A stretch of 64,000 bases of DNA, from contig OZ017795.1 of assembly GCA_963969395.1 (NCBI GenBank), positions 1,984,001 to 2,048,000 of the forward strand, given 5' to 3'. This document shows, piece after piece, positions 38,197-51,632 of this stretch; the first letter of the stretch is position 1, and each line of letters opens with the position of its first letter. Both the position numbers and the translations under genes were made by a program. The notes under the pieces are model-generated. The model had not been told where the DNA came from. It saw only the letters and a list, made by a program, of their open reading frames with translations, and did no database searches. The DNA is from Pseudoscleropodium purum. Taxonomy: Eukaryota; Streptophyta; Bryopsida; Hypnales; Brachytheciaceae.

Positions 38197-40351
38197 TTAT
38201 TGGAATGAAGCATTCCCGTAGAAGTGATGGATGAGAAACAGATACAACCCCACACCCGAAAGAGTGGCTCCCACGAGCAAAGCCAAAGCTCCTCGGCTGC
38301 AACGAGGCGGAAACGGCTCTCGGGAACTCGCGACGAGCTGTCGCTGCTGTTTGTACCACTCGGCTCTCTCATCAAGCAAGAGTTGCACCAGCTCTTTGTA
38401 AGTAGACGCACGATCCACTTCGATGTGAGGGGCGTACGAGGCCAACGACGATTTAAGAGCTTGCATGAGAGTGGCTCGGCCGCCGTTTTCGTGATCGGCC
38501 ACTCCTCGCGCCACTATCAGCTGGGCCTTGGGATGCAGAACAGTGCTGCAAGGCGGATCGAAAGAAACATATAAAGGTGAATTGATTAGCTAGACTGTCT
38601 CCGAATATATTAAATCCATAGATGTCAGTACCAGCTAGCCGCACAAAATCGATCTAATGCGATGTGAGGACCACCTTTCATCAAGTAATCTGGGTAAATG
38701 ATGCGTTTCTTTACACATGATACGCATGTCTAGCTGTCAAGTGCGCAAGAATTCGGATTTAAGCAGGTTTCAGGGTGACAGTGCCCCGACCCTGAAGTTG
38801 CTACAGTAACTAATGCCGTGAATTTCCGCTTATTAACGAATTTGACGCACTTGAATTGACGTTATTTAGTGAAATTTGAATTTTGTATCAGCTAAGAACA
38901 TAAGTTCTGCGTATCAACGAAGTCTTGATTAATCAGTTTCGATGAACTCATGATTAATTGAACCACGATGTACATTAGGCTGTGCTGCCTGTGCAAAGTG
39001 AAAAATTTGATAGCACTTGATCGATTAAGGGGCTCACTTGCATAATTCGCACTTGTAGAGTTTCTCCAGTAGCATTCTCACTCCGTACCACTTGAGGATG
39101 CATTTTCTGTGCATGCTGCTCATCTGACCTTTGCAGCTGCAACCCAACTCCACCAGGACGTCGTCGTCATGTTCTTTTTCATCAAAATCGCAGATCCTGT
39201 ACGTTGTGCAAATGAATTGTAAGTCGAGTCCTTCATATGACAAGGCTGAACGTGCAGAAGCTGTGATTAGATAGATATTGAAAAGATCTTAGAATGTAAG
39301 AATAGAGGACTAGTTCAATTTTACACTTCGGAATTCCCTGTTCACATATAAAGAATTTAGCTCAATCTTTCAATTATTGTCCATGTTTTGGAGCTGCACC
39401 AAAATTGCGACTTTGGAGGACAAGAATATGTACTAGTGGTTTCATACCTGCAGATGTGAGGCTCCGGAATGGTTATAGTGTTGTGATCCGAGTTCTCCAT
39501 AGCCTCGATCCGCTTGACATAACTGCTAACATGCTCAACGTGTCCACTTGTAAGTGAATTCCGTAGATGCGTATCCAAGTTAAAATCATTCATTGTGGAG
39601 TGATACAACATTATGAAACATTTGTATTCTTTTCGATGGATTCACCAATCCACCTAGCCGAAAGTCAACTGGTATATTTCATCATACTATCCCTCTATCC
39701 TCCTAGCTCGCTCTTACTCAGCTGGATTTCGTTTTGAATTTGCAGATTCATCCTAACTCTTCGTTAAACTGGTAGAATCGGTTTCTAGAAATGGGCACTT
39801 TTCCAGGAACCTCAAAGACTTATACAGATCCCAGCTAGTATACAGAGTTCTACGCACTTGAAAGCATGTGCTTTGAAGCATGCCATTTTATCGACTATGA
39901 CAGTCGATGGATACGAATGGAGTTAGACCTAATAAATTTCACTTAGGTTGGGCGGTACCCGATAGGAGCCCAAAGAAGCGGCATAGGAGGGAAAAATTTG
40001 GGTCCTTTTCCATTGCAGATGGTCGCCTGAGGCCTGCATATCACTTCGCAAACTCTTACTCATTAAAATGGTGAAACTTCAGGGCATCGGCACTTTTCCG
40101 GATGCCCATCACTTGGAACTTCAGATGTATATAGTCCTAGTTTTTGGCGCTCTGGAACATGCTATTTTAATTAACGAATATCCATGCTCATTATAATTAT
40201 GTATTAGGAGGTTCCGTGGGAGATCGAATCAACGAGGATTTTACTGAATATACCCTGCTTGATGTGGGATCGAAACCATGAGCACATCGTCTTCGGCACG
40301 GGTACCGGTGGAAGCAGCGATGATGTTTTTCATTTGCAGATTCATCTCCAT
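38197..40351 (-). CDS. RING-CH (MARCH-like) membrane E3 ubiquitin ligase B
   Basis: Exons 40351-40254, 39522-39448, 39196-39038 and 38545-38197 have the same lengths (98, 75, 159, 349 nt) and phases as gene A and encode 226 aa. The RING-CH Cys/His ligands are identical to A. The C-terminal membrane segment differs slightly (SGVGLYLFLI) and the protein ends NASFQ instead of NAAFH. No disruption is visible, so both copies can be functional. A 5' UTR ATG present in A just before a GT donor is CTG here, which argues against that ATG being the true start. Role as for gene A. Confidence 0.88.
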
Positions 40352-40966
40352 CTCTTCAACGTCACAATTTTGTCGAAGGACCGGCAGCCAATTCAACCCC
40401 AGCCAGCGCTGTTTCAGAAGAATGGGACACTTGTCTGCTGCAATGGAAAACAAAATTGTGGCCGAACAGGAATTAGGAGTGCAGTCTATGGATTTGTTAG
40501 GTCTACTTCAAGTGTATACAATTGCGGTTAGGTACGTACCCTACTAGCATGAATTTATGTATCACTGCAAAAATTTTGCTTGCTAAAAGCTTGCAATATT
40601 ATGCACATGTTCTAATGCTTCTACCGTCTAATTTGAATAAATTCGGGAAGTTAAGTATCAATCAAAGTTTAGACTCAGAGCAGGTTGTAACGCTAGTTCT
40701 AACAATGTTGTACTGAACTAGTTCACGTACGTAGAACTAGCTTACATAACGAAGTTATAGGTCTCGCTTCGAGAGTACCCAACTAATCTCTCTCTCCACA
40801 CCAGAAGTAGCTAGCTAGAGCACCTTATAGAATCGACAGCTCCGTAAGCCTAGCTTACCAGTGTCAGATTCAAGTGTCTCCCACAGTATGTCGACGAGGA
40901 ACGTACCGTACAACTCCACTTTGAATCAACACAAGAGAAGTGAATCACAATGCCTTCTGAGGATGC

Positions 40967-40973
40967 TTTTATA
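40967..40973 (-). promoter_or_regulatory. TATA box of RING-CH gene B
   Basis: TATAAAA on the minus strand, within the same GCGCGCTATAAAAGCATCCT context as in gene A. Confidence 0.7.
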
Positions 40974-41300
40974 GCGCGCGGAGAAAGCCCGAGACTCTCT
41001 GCACAGAAGCAGAAGAGAGAGCCTCGGTAGGCATCTACCGTAGCCCGGATGAGGTCGAATTAATGTATGAGCCTCGGCAGTAAGCTAGCTAGCATGGAAT
41101 TTCCTCGGTTTAATTTGTAACTGAGGGTACATTCACAGCACTGGAGGGGCCAGGTTTTCTTTTGGACAATGCAGAAAACGATCTTCGCTAGAGTGATGAA
41201 GCTGTTTAAGTATATCTATATACACGGATGACATGTGCAAATTTAGGGATGAAATTTAAATTATTCATCCCAATGTGTGTAAATTCATCTCAAAAGGAGT

Positions 41301-43809
41301 GATATTGTCCTTTGAATATATAACAATTTAGCAATTTCATTCAAATTTCACTTGAACAAAATTTGTTTTACTTATTTAAATTTGTTTGATAGAAATTGTT
41401 GAATTGATACATATGCTTAGGATGAATATTTCTATCAAATAGGATTTTCAAAATGACATCACTAAATATGATTTCACTCAAACAAAATTTACATCGCTTT
41501 TAAGCAAAATTTTGTCTAAAAAAAATCCTTGCAAGGGCCAAGGGCTAAGGGGGGACTAACTTTACTTTGACTCCTTGATGGTTCATGCACACCAAGGGTA
41601 CATAATAGTGGCAAAGTTTAAATCTCAACTTCATAGAATAAGTTGTTGAAAAGAGTTTAAAATATAATTCGTTTGAAGATAAATAATTATGTTTTATAAG
41701 ATTGAGAGTTTGTTCATACAAAAGGGGGAAATATAATTTTCAAGGGAAGAGTTTGGAACAAAGGGATTCCACCTTTCCTACCTAGGTATGTAAAGTTGTA
41801 AACACTTGTAATATACATAAGGGACATCATCATTAAAACAACTTGGACGACATTTTTTGTGAAAGTTATAGCAAAGTAAAAGGACCCCAAAATTTAGGTG
41901 ATGACCAAGTGAAATGAAATGAGATGTAAAAAATAATGGATTGCATATTTATTAAAAAAGTTCTTCGCAATATATAAGAAAAATTGAAATTCCTACACAT
42001 AGTTTCAGAAAATCTATACAACTATACAAAAAGTTCCTTCTAATTAAAATTAAAACATATTTTTGATGTTTTATTATAATAAAAAAATCTTCAATTTTTA
42101 TTACAATGCTCCTAAAGTTGGGTAGCTTGACCTATGCTACATTTATTAAAAATACTCATAAAATTAGGTTTTTTTAATGTTCCTATTGTCTTCAAAAAAT
42201 ACTCATTTCATATATAACAAATATTTTTTTAAATGGTGGCATTCCTTCAGCATTTTTCTATGAATTTTCTAAAGCTGGTATAGATTTTAGACCCTCAAAT
42301 CCTAAAATCTAGAAGAGATATGCAGTTTAGAACGCATGTCCAAACCAAAAAGTGAAAAAGTACCAAGTTTGTGGAATACCACCATTTTAATTAAATATCT
42401 GTCATATGTAGTTTTATTTTTTAATTCTTTATTGAAAACGCTACAAGAATTTTCTACATTAAAGCAAATTAAATGATTAATATCTCCAGGAAATGAAAGA
42501 AAAGGGAATATCACACAACAGCTTGCCAAAGATATATTCAGACGATTGTATATGTAAGTGGTACGGTTTCAAAAGAGGTAGTACCGTAGTATAGTAAGAA
42601 TAGAAAGAATCTATTCTGTTGAGGCTTACTATAGAGTAGTAATATAAAAAAAGATAAAGATATTGATCATATACTGGAACATTCCAGTATTATTTTTTTG
42701 TGGATTATAGATTACAATTACACAAAGAAGATATGGACTGCTTCAAAGTAAGAGAGGTTACTCTAACATGGCCAATCATTGGAGTAGATGGAAACACTCT
42801 CTTTGACAATATATGCGTATCACAGGATGTGCCTATTGTCAAATATCCCTTGAGATTGGACTATTTAAATGCATTACAAGTGATTGTAATCAAGGTCATA
42901 AAATGCAAGAATTGTATACTTGGGCTTCCTTATGGGATTTAATTGCTAATATTATTTTCTTCCAATATTAATCTATTTATTTTGAAAATTATGATGCTAT
43001 GGATTTAAATTATCCAAAGTCAATTTCATTAAATTGGTGTTATTTGAACACTTTGGTTCGATTATAGGATTTTTTTTGATAACTTCTCGAAATCCATTTA
43101 TAATATCAAATTTGCCAAATTCGCAATATTCCATTACTTTAATGGAGTTCAAGTTGTGTAGCTTCAAACCAAAATCTATACATGTCCTAATTTTTAGCCT
43201 AAAATTAAACCTTTGAGAAGATACCAAAATCTATGCATGTCCTAATTGTTGGCCTCAAATTAGACCTTTTGAAAGATATATGTTAGAACTTTTGGTTTAT
43301 GGAATTGTATTGTTTCATGAAATTGATTGACATTCCATCCTTCCAAACCATTTTAGACATGAGATTTGATCTATAAACATTGGATTCAAAAATATGTATT
43401 GTAGTTACTTGAAATCTAACGAAAAACAATCTTGCTTGAGACTTAAGCTACCGATATGGACACATGAAGTACGTCATCAATTCCACATGTCTCTACTCCA
43501 TATGATCTCTTTGCAGCATTTTGACGTTTGAGGATTTGGGATCATTCATCTACGACCACTCTAAGTGCATACTGTCACAATCTCTCCATTTTGAGCGTGC
43601 ATTTCCATCCACAATGGGGAAGCACTCTTAACTTCAGGTTATGATCCAGTTCTCGCAATCGCCGGCCAAAGTAAACACTATGTTTGTTTCTTGTAGAAGG
43701 CGGGTGTTGTTGCAAATGTTCCAACAGTTGCACTACGAAGTTTGTATGTTCGAATTGCACTAGAATTCCATGCAACTCCGATCCGTCGAAGTCGATAGAT
43801 CGATCAACT
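41301..43809. other. Intergenic spacer
   Basis: No supported gene. The open frame at 42700-42942 has no recognisable domain and no sign of splicing partners. A MITE lies at 42209-42410. The rest is AT-rich. Confidence 0.55.
42209..42410. mobile_element. MITE with AAAATGGC-type inverted ends, copy 1
   Basis: Inverted ends of about 37 bp run from CATATATAACAAATATTTTT through AAATGGTGGCATTCC, matched on the right by GGAATACCACCATTTTAATT and beyond. The same element in the other orientation occupies an intron of RING-CH gene D. Confidence 0.65.
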
Positions 43810-46204
43810 TTATCCACCATGATTCCCGGACAGTTGAACAAGGAGATAAATATAGAACCCCAGTGCACCAATGCTCATGATCAAAGCACGTAGGCCGCAA
43901 GTGGGTGGAACCGTTATGGGCTCGGCTTCCTCCTCTTGAGAATTGGAATTGGCATTGGCAGCTCGAGCTTCAACGAGGGCAACCATCTGTCTCCGATATC
44001 TGAACCAATGAGCCTTCTCATCGAGTAACAGTTGCACGAGCTCTTTGTAATTAGCCGCACGCTCCACTTCGATGTGAGGGGCGTACGAGGCCAGCGACAA
44101 TTTCAGAGCTTGCATGAGAATGGCTCGGCCCCCCTTGACGTGATCGGTCACTCCTCGTGCTACTATCAGCTGGGCGTTGATGTGCAGAACAGTACTTCAA
44201 GGCCGACAAAAACATTGATGGTTTAATAAATTAGCATACACGCCGAATTAAATACAAATCTATCTGATTACGTAAGTTAAGGTACCCACTTTGACTCCTA
44301 AAGTGATCGATGATGTACGAGATTCTCTAGACGGTTGTGGCATTCAACTAGATAAGAATTACTTGGACTGGTATGGATTCATGTTTAAGGGCGGCCAGGT
44401 AGCTAGCCCTCAATGTCATGAAGTTCTGAACAGGTCAACTGTAAAATGAATTTGACGTTGATTGAGAATATATGGTGTCATTTTGAATTGTCGATCATTA
44501 GGTTTGGATTTGTGTTAAGTTTGGTGTATTCAAGACTCAAGCATTGAATCCGAGTTCATGGGCCGTGTACTAGGTTAGGATGTGCAATTTAGTGGAAAAA
44601 AATAGGCAGTGAGGGTCTCACTTGCATATTTCGCAATTGTAGAGTTTCTCCAGAAGCATTCTCACTCCGTACCACTTGAGGATGCATTTTCTGTGCATCC
44701 TGCTCATCTGACCTTTGCAGCTGCAACCCAACTCCACCAGGACGTCGTCGTCCTCCTCTTCTTCATCAGAAGCACAGATCCTGTCATGCAATTGAATTGT
44801 AAATCAAGTCCATCGCAAGCAAAATTAAGTAAAGCCCAGGTAACGTGCAGAAGTAGTGATTAGATCTATAATGAAACATTGAAAAGATCTTTGTCACGGG
44901 TTCTCAGCTTTTCTCAGATCCCAATTTCACCAAGTGTACATATAATATATCAATTCATTTAATCAAAGAAAATTGTGAAGTTGGAGGACTAAAATTTAAA
45001 AAATAGTTTCATATTTACCTGCAGATTTGAGACTCAGGAACGGTTGATGCGGTAAGTTCCATTTGAGGCTCTGGTCCAACGGTTATTGTGGTATGATCCA
45101 TTCGAGGCTCTGGTCCAACGGTTATTGTGGTATGATCCATTCGAGGCTCTGGTACGGTTAATGTGGTATGTTCCATTTGAGGCTCTGGTACGGTTACTGC
45201 GATATGATCCAAGTTCTCCACAGCGCCGATCCGCTGATCATTACTTCTAAGTAACATGTTCAACATGTGCACTTACAGTAATTAAATTAAGCAGTTGCAC
45301 TTCCAAAGAAAATCATCAGTACTTGTCAGTCGTCACACCATCCGGCCTCTGGCCTACTAGCTCGCTCTTATTTACAATTATTCAGATGTTCAATTTAGTT
45401 TCGAAATTCAGTAGTGTACTATCCTGCATGCTCACTTGGCTTTGCAACTAGCCTCGACGTCATATATCTTTGCTAAAACGACAGATTTAATTCAAGAAAT
45501 TGACAATTTTCTAGAAAAGTCATCTAAGGTCACAGTTTTCAGAGCTCTGGACACTCAAGTAAAATCTGAAGCTTGCCAATTTAACGAGTATGGTGTCTAC
45601 CTGATTGGGGGGCTGACAGGAACCCAAAGCAGCGGTGAAGGAGAGTTTGATTTGGGATCATTCTTATTGCAGCGGCCCTCCCGAATCCTGCATACCAAAC
45701 GCAAACTCGTACTCAATTATGTTGCACCCAATGTAGATTACAAAGACTCAAGGCTACACAACATTATTTCACTATCTCGTACCAAGAATTCTGCCACACT
45801 AATTTTTACTCCTCAATTTGAAGACTGAATATCAATTTGTACTCTTCGTTTCTAAGACTTAAAACCAAGTTTTGCTCTTCAATTCCAAGCCTGAAATGTG
45901 AGCTGAAATGGCGACACAGACTTCAGGAAATTGGCACTGGCCCAAATGCCCATCACTTGGAACTTGAACAGATCTATACCAGTCCTAATTTTCGTCGCTC
46001 ATGGAACATGCCATTTCCGAACTAATAATGCATGTGACCATAATAAGAATACTTGAGAGCGAGCTAGCGTGCACAGTCTGAGGATTTTACTGGATGTCCA
46101 TACGTGGGCTGATGTGGAATCGGAATCATGAACGCGTCGACTTCGGCGCTGGTACCGGAGGAAGCAGCGACGGTGATGTTGGTGTGTAGATTCATCTGAG
46201 CCAT
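43810..46204 (-). CDS. RING-CH (MARCH-like) membrane E3 ubiquitin ligase C
   Basis: Exons 46204-46104, 45246-45019, 44780-44622 and 44194-43810 join in frame to give 290 aa, starting MAQMNLHTN. The RING-CH exon matches A and B almost residue for residue (ICRICASDEEEEDDD, GCSCKGQMSRMHRKC, NCEIC). The second exon is enlarged from 75 to 228 nt by repeats of a 12-13 residue unit (PEPRMDHTTITVG). The last exon conserves LMQALKLSLASYAPHIEVE, adds an Asn/Ser/Glu-rich linker, and ends in one hydrophobic segment (LRALIMSIGALGFYIYLLV). The final acceptor is TTGAAG, weaker than TTGCAG in A. The frame is intact throughout. Confidence 0.85.
45053..45215 (-). repeat. In-frame coding minisatellite of gene C
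   Basis: Repeat units of 39, 39 and 36 bp start at 45065, 45104 and 45143, with flanking degenerate units. They encode variants of EPRMDHTTITVGP. Genes A and B have a single related segment (NSDHNTITIPEPHICR), so the array expanded only in this copy. Confidence 0.85.
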
Positions 46205-46417
46205 CACCACAACTTCACAATCTATCTAAGGATATATCGACTGGCCGGCAGCCAACGTAACTCCTGCCACAATCTAGCTACCGAATGACTCACGGTACCA
46301 AACTCCTCACTGTTAGAATCAATATATTCTCTCAGACAGGCCGGCAACCGTTAACTAACTTACTCTGTCAACATTGAAACAACAAAGGACAAGCGACCTG
46401 GGAGGAACTGAGGATGC

Positions 46418-46424
46418 TTTTATA
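46418..46424 (-). promoter_or_regulatory. TATA box of RING-CH gene C
   Basis: TATAAAA on the minus strand within a GCTATAAAAGCATCCTCAG context shared with A and B, about 215 bp upstream of the chosen ATG. Confidence 0.65.
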
Positions 46425-47119
46425 GCACAATTAAAGAGTGACGCGAGACTGAGCATTCATGCAGAGAACGAAGCGTCTTGGAGCCTCAGTAACCAGCTAG
46501 GAGTCGAAGTAATGAGCCTCGTTGGCACGTGAGTTAGCATGGACTCGTCAAGGGGGAAATGATCTCACACACGTGGGGTTCATTGACTTTGTTCTTCTTT
46601 TCCATCATCTAATTAATGTGAAGGTTATTAGAGCATCTTCCCTGAAAAATTGGCATGGAGAAGTATTTATAGTGGGCTCCAAAAATGTAAAAGTGTCTCA
46701 TAGTGTTCAACTCCTCTAGTCATACCCGCCCTCAAGCCTCCACTCAAACTGTCAATTGTCTTTTACATGTTCTCGATTTCCGATAATGCAATTAATTTTC
46801 TGACAATGCTGATTGTTGAATATTGTTGGCATTGTTGATTGCCTTGTCGTGGCCTATATGAAAATATTACAAAGGGATTAAAAATAAAAGCTTTATTTTT
46901 TACATTATATATAACTATTATATATACATATACTTATTAATATTTATAGGGTTTTTATTTTTTAATTTTCTATAAATATCTAATAAATTACACACATCTA
47001 CTATATATACATATACTTATTAATATTTATAAGGTCTTTATTTTTACTTTTATATACATATTTATGTAATCTTATATTTTTATGTATAAATTATTTTATT
47101 ATCTTTTATTTAGGACTTA

Positions 47120-47540
47120 TAAATTTTAAAGGTTGTAGAGTCATTTAAATTTTAAAGGTTATTTTACAAGTCAAGGTTGTATTTGAGAATTTTAATTTAA
47201 TTTTGACTTTTACGTCTTTAAGACTTTCACTCTAAAATCTTGAAGAATATAAGGTTTGAATTGTTGAACCATTGGTTCCAAAACATGCCTTTATATTTTA
47301 AAAGTTATAGATTTAAACAAGTCAAGGTAGTAATTGAGAATTTTAATTTTATTCTTATTCTTATTTGTTTAGGACTTTCACTCTAAAACCTTAAAAAATA
47401 TTGAGGTTTGAATTGTTAAACCATTGGTTCCAAAACATGCCTTCATACCTAAAGGTTTTGCGATTTAAACAAGCCTTGTAATTGAATTTCTTATTTTTAT
47501 TTTCATTCTTATTTTTTTAGGAGTTTCATCCTAAATCCTA
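47120..47540. repeat. Tandem repeat, about 150-bp unit x3
   Basis: Units begin near 47171, 47322 and 47471. They share AAGGT(T/A)GTA-TTGA, a run of T-rich sequence, GGACTTTCACTCTAAA and ATTGGTTCCAAAACATGCCT. The third unit is eroded. Confidence 0.75.
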
Positions 47541-47981
47541 AACATCCTTCATATTATTTTAAAGGTTGTTAACTGAAGAAGAAATCATAATTTTTGTTTG
47601 TTGGTTTTAGGTTTTAGGTTTTTTCAACCTAAATTGAAAACAAAACTTATTATTGACAATAAAATTTTATTTCATTTGATTAAGAAATAAACTTCCAAAA
47701 GAATTTCTAGCCACAACCAAGGTTCAACAAAGTGCAATTGTGCTAAGCAATCATTAGTGCTAATAGTGCCAAATAGTGAATAGTGTCAAACAATTAATAG
47801 TGTCTAGGCAATCAATTGAAAAAATGGAAATTAAGAAAAAGCAAGAATCTTTTGATAAGAATAGTTGTGGCAAACTAGTGAGCGGGCCCTTGAGGATGGT
47901 GGCCAAACTACATTTTTTTCGTGATCGGGGTGGTAAGGAATGACAGAGAGCTCGCGGTAGGGGAACAGAAGTTGCCTAGGC

Positions 47982-48211
47982 CAGGGTTGACAAGACGGTC
48001 GGACGTCTAGGACGTCCAGACGCGGACGTTGTGTCCGCAGCATCCGCTGACATTCACGAACGCCATCCGCCCCATCCGCTTGTCCCCCCGTCCGCCCCAC
48101 TCGTCCGCCTTCCGACGGCGGGAGGGACGCTGCATCCGCTGGCATCCGTGAAAACAGACGTTCGGGTTACGAACGCTATTTTGGGGCGGACGTACTGATT
48201 TGTCAACCCTG
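47982..48211. mobile_element. hAT-type MITE, 230 bp
   Basis: Perfect 12-bp inverted ends CAGGGTTGACAA / TTGTCAACCCTG are flanked by 8-bp duplications that differ at one base (GCCTAGGC and GTCTAGGC). The GC-rich interior, full of GTCCGC/GGACG words, contrasts sharply with its AT-rich surroundings. End sequence and duplication length fit the hAT superfamily. There is no coding capacity. Confidence 0.8.
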
Positions 48212-51200
48212 GTCTAGGCTCATCAAAGACTGGCCCACAACCAAGTCCAAGGCAAGGGTGGAGACACTCTTATCCCATACGACAATTCAAAATAGTCAAA
48301 GAGTTTAACCCCAGATTCCAAAATTGAAGATTTGAGAATTCAAATCATCATAAAGTACTATTTGGTTTGGAAGAATATATTGGAATTGATACACAAATAA
48401 ATGTTGTAAATTTTGATTTTTTCTTTTTTAAACAATGAAACAAATTTTCATTGTAAACTTTGAGTTTAAAATTCCGTCCATTAGGTGAGATTTATTAATG
48501 CTAGAACATGTGTATTTTTTATAAATTTTAAAATGAAAATTTTTGAATTCCTTTTAAATTTGATTATAAGTAAAATATTTCCATTTTTTTTAATAAAATT
48601 TGTTGGAATGGATTTGAAATAAGGTTATCTTGACATTGTGATTTTCTGAAATTTTTGTGTTCTTTAAATCTATGACCTCATTTTGCAAATCCAATTTTGA
48701 ATAAGAGTCAATCAATCAATATGGTCTTGGCTTGGTCAACCACTTGATATACTTCCAAACTTGCATTATTTTAGAAAAATATGTTCTTTAGTAAGTAACA
48801 CCAAATCCAAATAATCATTCGATAGGACAACAATTTGATTAAGTATCTCCACAAATGAGGATGAATTTCATCCAAGTATTAATGACAAAGAAAGAAGAAT
48901 ATGAATTTGTTCATTGTCTAAAAATTAGAAATTAGAGGATTTAGAGCCTTAAGGGTTAAGATATAATCCACCCAAGCCACATTATATGCAATATTGGATT
49001 GGGGTGAAAATTTAATTACCTTTAGGGTACAAAAATATTATACTTTGAAGTTGGAAATATCAACCTCTTGAATTTTTTATGTACCTTTTGGGCACAAAGA
49101 TTTTATACTTTGAGTTTGGAAATTTCAACCTCTTAAGGTTTTTATTTTCTATTTTCAACTTGGTGTGAATGTACCATGGGAAGTATGAAATAATCCCTAC
49201 AATGATGAACAATTGAAACTAGAGAGGAGAATAGTGAGGTTATTTTGATCTTTATAAGATGTAAAATTAATATCAGTGGAGAATATTTTGCACTTTGCAA
49301 GGAATAAAATAATTTCATTTAGATCAAGTGATCAAAATAATCCTACTAGATATTTTCTTCCACTCTAAAGGGCAGTATGTAGTCCTTCCACAAGGTTAAG
49401 ATATTTTGGACTCTTTGTTATGAATGTACTAGCCTCCAAAGAGGAAATCTCTTTAATGCCTATGAGTCCTATATATCTAGACTAAATATTTATTTATAGC
49501 CCCTTGTGACCCATGTAGAAATAATTTTGGAATTTCTTTGAAGATGACAAAAATATTTTTAGAAAGTGGATAACTATCTCTATATAATTGTTGAATGTGA
49601 TGGCTTCAACAAGAAAGAAATTTTATACAAAAGAATTTGGCTAACAAAATTCATGAATCTTACCAATTCTTATAGTCCTATTTTTAATCTTCAAACTACA
49701 TCGGTTTGTACTTCTTCTTGAGTAATATGAAGATAGTATCTTCTATATTACAAATCCATTGGATTTCCAATTAATTAATTAATTTTTTAATTTAAAAAAT
49801 ATGTATTAAGAAAATTGTTGTATATCCACATCCTTAAATTTCAAATGGCCTTCTACAGGGCCCAAACTTTTTGTAATGATTTGTTGAGTTTGTATTTGAG
49901 CTCTCAAGACTATGCTTTCATCATTTCTTGGAAAAATTTAAAGTTCAACAAGTTCTTAAGAATGATAAATTTCTGCTAGATTCGAAAATTGATAAATTTT
50001 CTAAATATTTTCACTAATATTTTCCTTGAAATAAAACTATCAAGGTATCAGTTTTGTAGAAAGGTTTCATTAACCTATTTTTTCCATACTTTTTTGGAGA
50101 ATTTTTACATGAAATTTTCTCTTACAACAGTAATTATTGTAGTATTCTATTAATTTTGTTTAATCTTAAATTATTAACAGATTTTATTTTAGAAGAAAAA
50201 AAAGTTTAATTGTTGCATTTTGAATGCACCAAAATCAATAGCTGCTCGGATGCATTTTGCAATTGCTTTGAAATAAACAATATTAGAGAAAGGACAACAT
50301 GCAAATGATACTAGAATCTATTATAGAGTCAAGGACAAAATGATCCATTCCTCACTAAGATCATTTTTGCAAAGTCAATTCTTCACCAAATTAAAAATTG
50401 ACTACATTTTATAAAAGTTAAGAAAAGGTGATAAAATATAATAAAATTTGACATATCTATAGACAATTGCTCCATTGTACCTTCAATTTAACCATTGCCA
50501 AGTATAAATTTGCTCCTACAACTCTTAACAAATATGCCATCCTTATCAATACCCACCAACATCATTCTAGATTTAGACCAATTTTCAAAATCTGAAAGCA
50601 ATGCAATTAAAGTGAAAGTTTTGTAAATTAAGGATAGATTAGTGATAAATTAGTTGTGGCTGCACTTGTCGTGACTTCTAGAGTCTTTTATCAAAGACTG
50701 TTTTTGTAATTTTTTCACATTATATACAATTACTTTTTCTTGTTTGATATACTTTAAAAGTTAATGCATTCTCTTTTTTTTCAACTTTCAAAATATGTAG
50801 TTAGTTTTAATTTTAGTAAAGAATTAATTATATATGAAAGTGCATAAATGAAGAATGGATCTTTTTGTCTGCAGCTCCATATCAAAAATTTTAGTGCATA
50901 GTTCAGTGGACTCTTGCATGGTTTTTCTTGGAATACCCTTTACATGTTCAATAGAAAAAAATAATAAAACACATGCCAAAAAATTTTAAAATGGAGAAAA
51001 AAATGACCATAATTTGCAATTAATGTCTCTTCTTGCTATAGCGTTGTTGTTTTGCAATATCTTTAGCTTCAATTGTTTCTTTTTCTTTTTCTTTAGAACA
51101 ATCTTAAATTTAGTGATTCTAAGTATTAAAGTAAATATAAGACACATCTAAATATGAACTTGTAGATCTAAGTATACTCTATTTTCTCTATAGAATTTGC

Positions 51201-51411
51201 TTCAAATGTCATTTTGTTAAACTAGCTAATTATTTTTTTCACCAACTAGATTCTTTAGACCAATGATACATTGGTCTTAACATGAGCTATGCTACAAGAG
51301 GTCAAGAGTGGTTGGAATTATTTATTTTTAATTAGTCAATCTTAGTGTTTGGACTTTAAAAGAATGTTGACAAATAGCTCACATTAGACACTTCGTTATT
51401 ATGGAAATAAG

Positions 51412-51632
51412 GGTTGCTATTATGTAAGGCTAGAAGCATGACCACATGAGCCTATAAGATTGTACATCTATGATACAAGTGTCTATATTATAGAAACCTT
51501 CCATAATTATAGTGTAATTATAATATAGGTACCTATATTATAAGTGTACATTTTATAAGCACCTTCAATGGTTGTAGTATATCTACTTGTATATATGCTC
51601 TAAGCTCACAATCATGCTCACATAATAGCTTT
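51412..51632. mobile_element. MITE-like element, copy 2
   Basis: Diverged relative of 6790-7031. It begins GGTTGCTATTATGTAAGGC and ends GCTCACATAATAGCTTTG, with the same TATA-rich interior around CTATATTATAGG. Confidence 0.5.

Larger units (their letters stand above)
38150..41300 (-). repeat. Inverted duplication, arm B
   Basis: Reverse complement of about 325-3660. The match is nearly base for base through exons and introns of the RING-CH gene. Beyond about 41147 it continues more weakly. It lacks the extra promoter segment present in arm A. Confidence 0.9.

Noticed and set aside
42700..42942. 80-residue open frame
   Set aside because: No domain, homologous copy, promoter or splice partner could be seen; too weak to call a gene.
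45436..45828. 130-residue open frame on the plus strand
   Set aside because: It lies inside the first intron of the minus-strand RING-CH gene C, has no recognisable domain, and has no counterpart in A or B.
46244..46266. Palindrome-like TATCGACTGGCCGGCAGCC near RING-CH gene C
   Set aside because: It aligns with the homologous upstream sequence of genes A and B and lacks the symmetric outer arms; the resemblance is coincidental.
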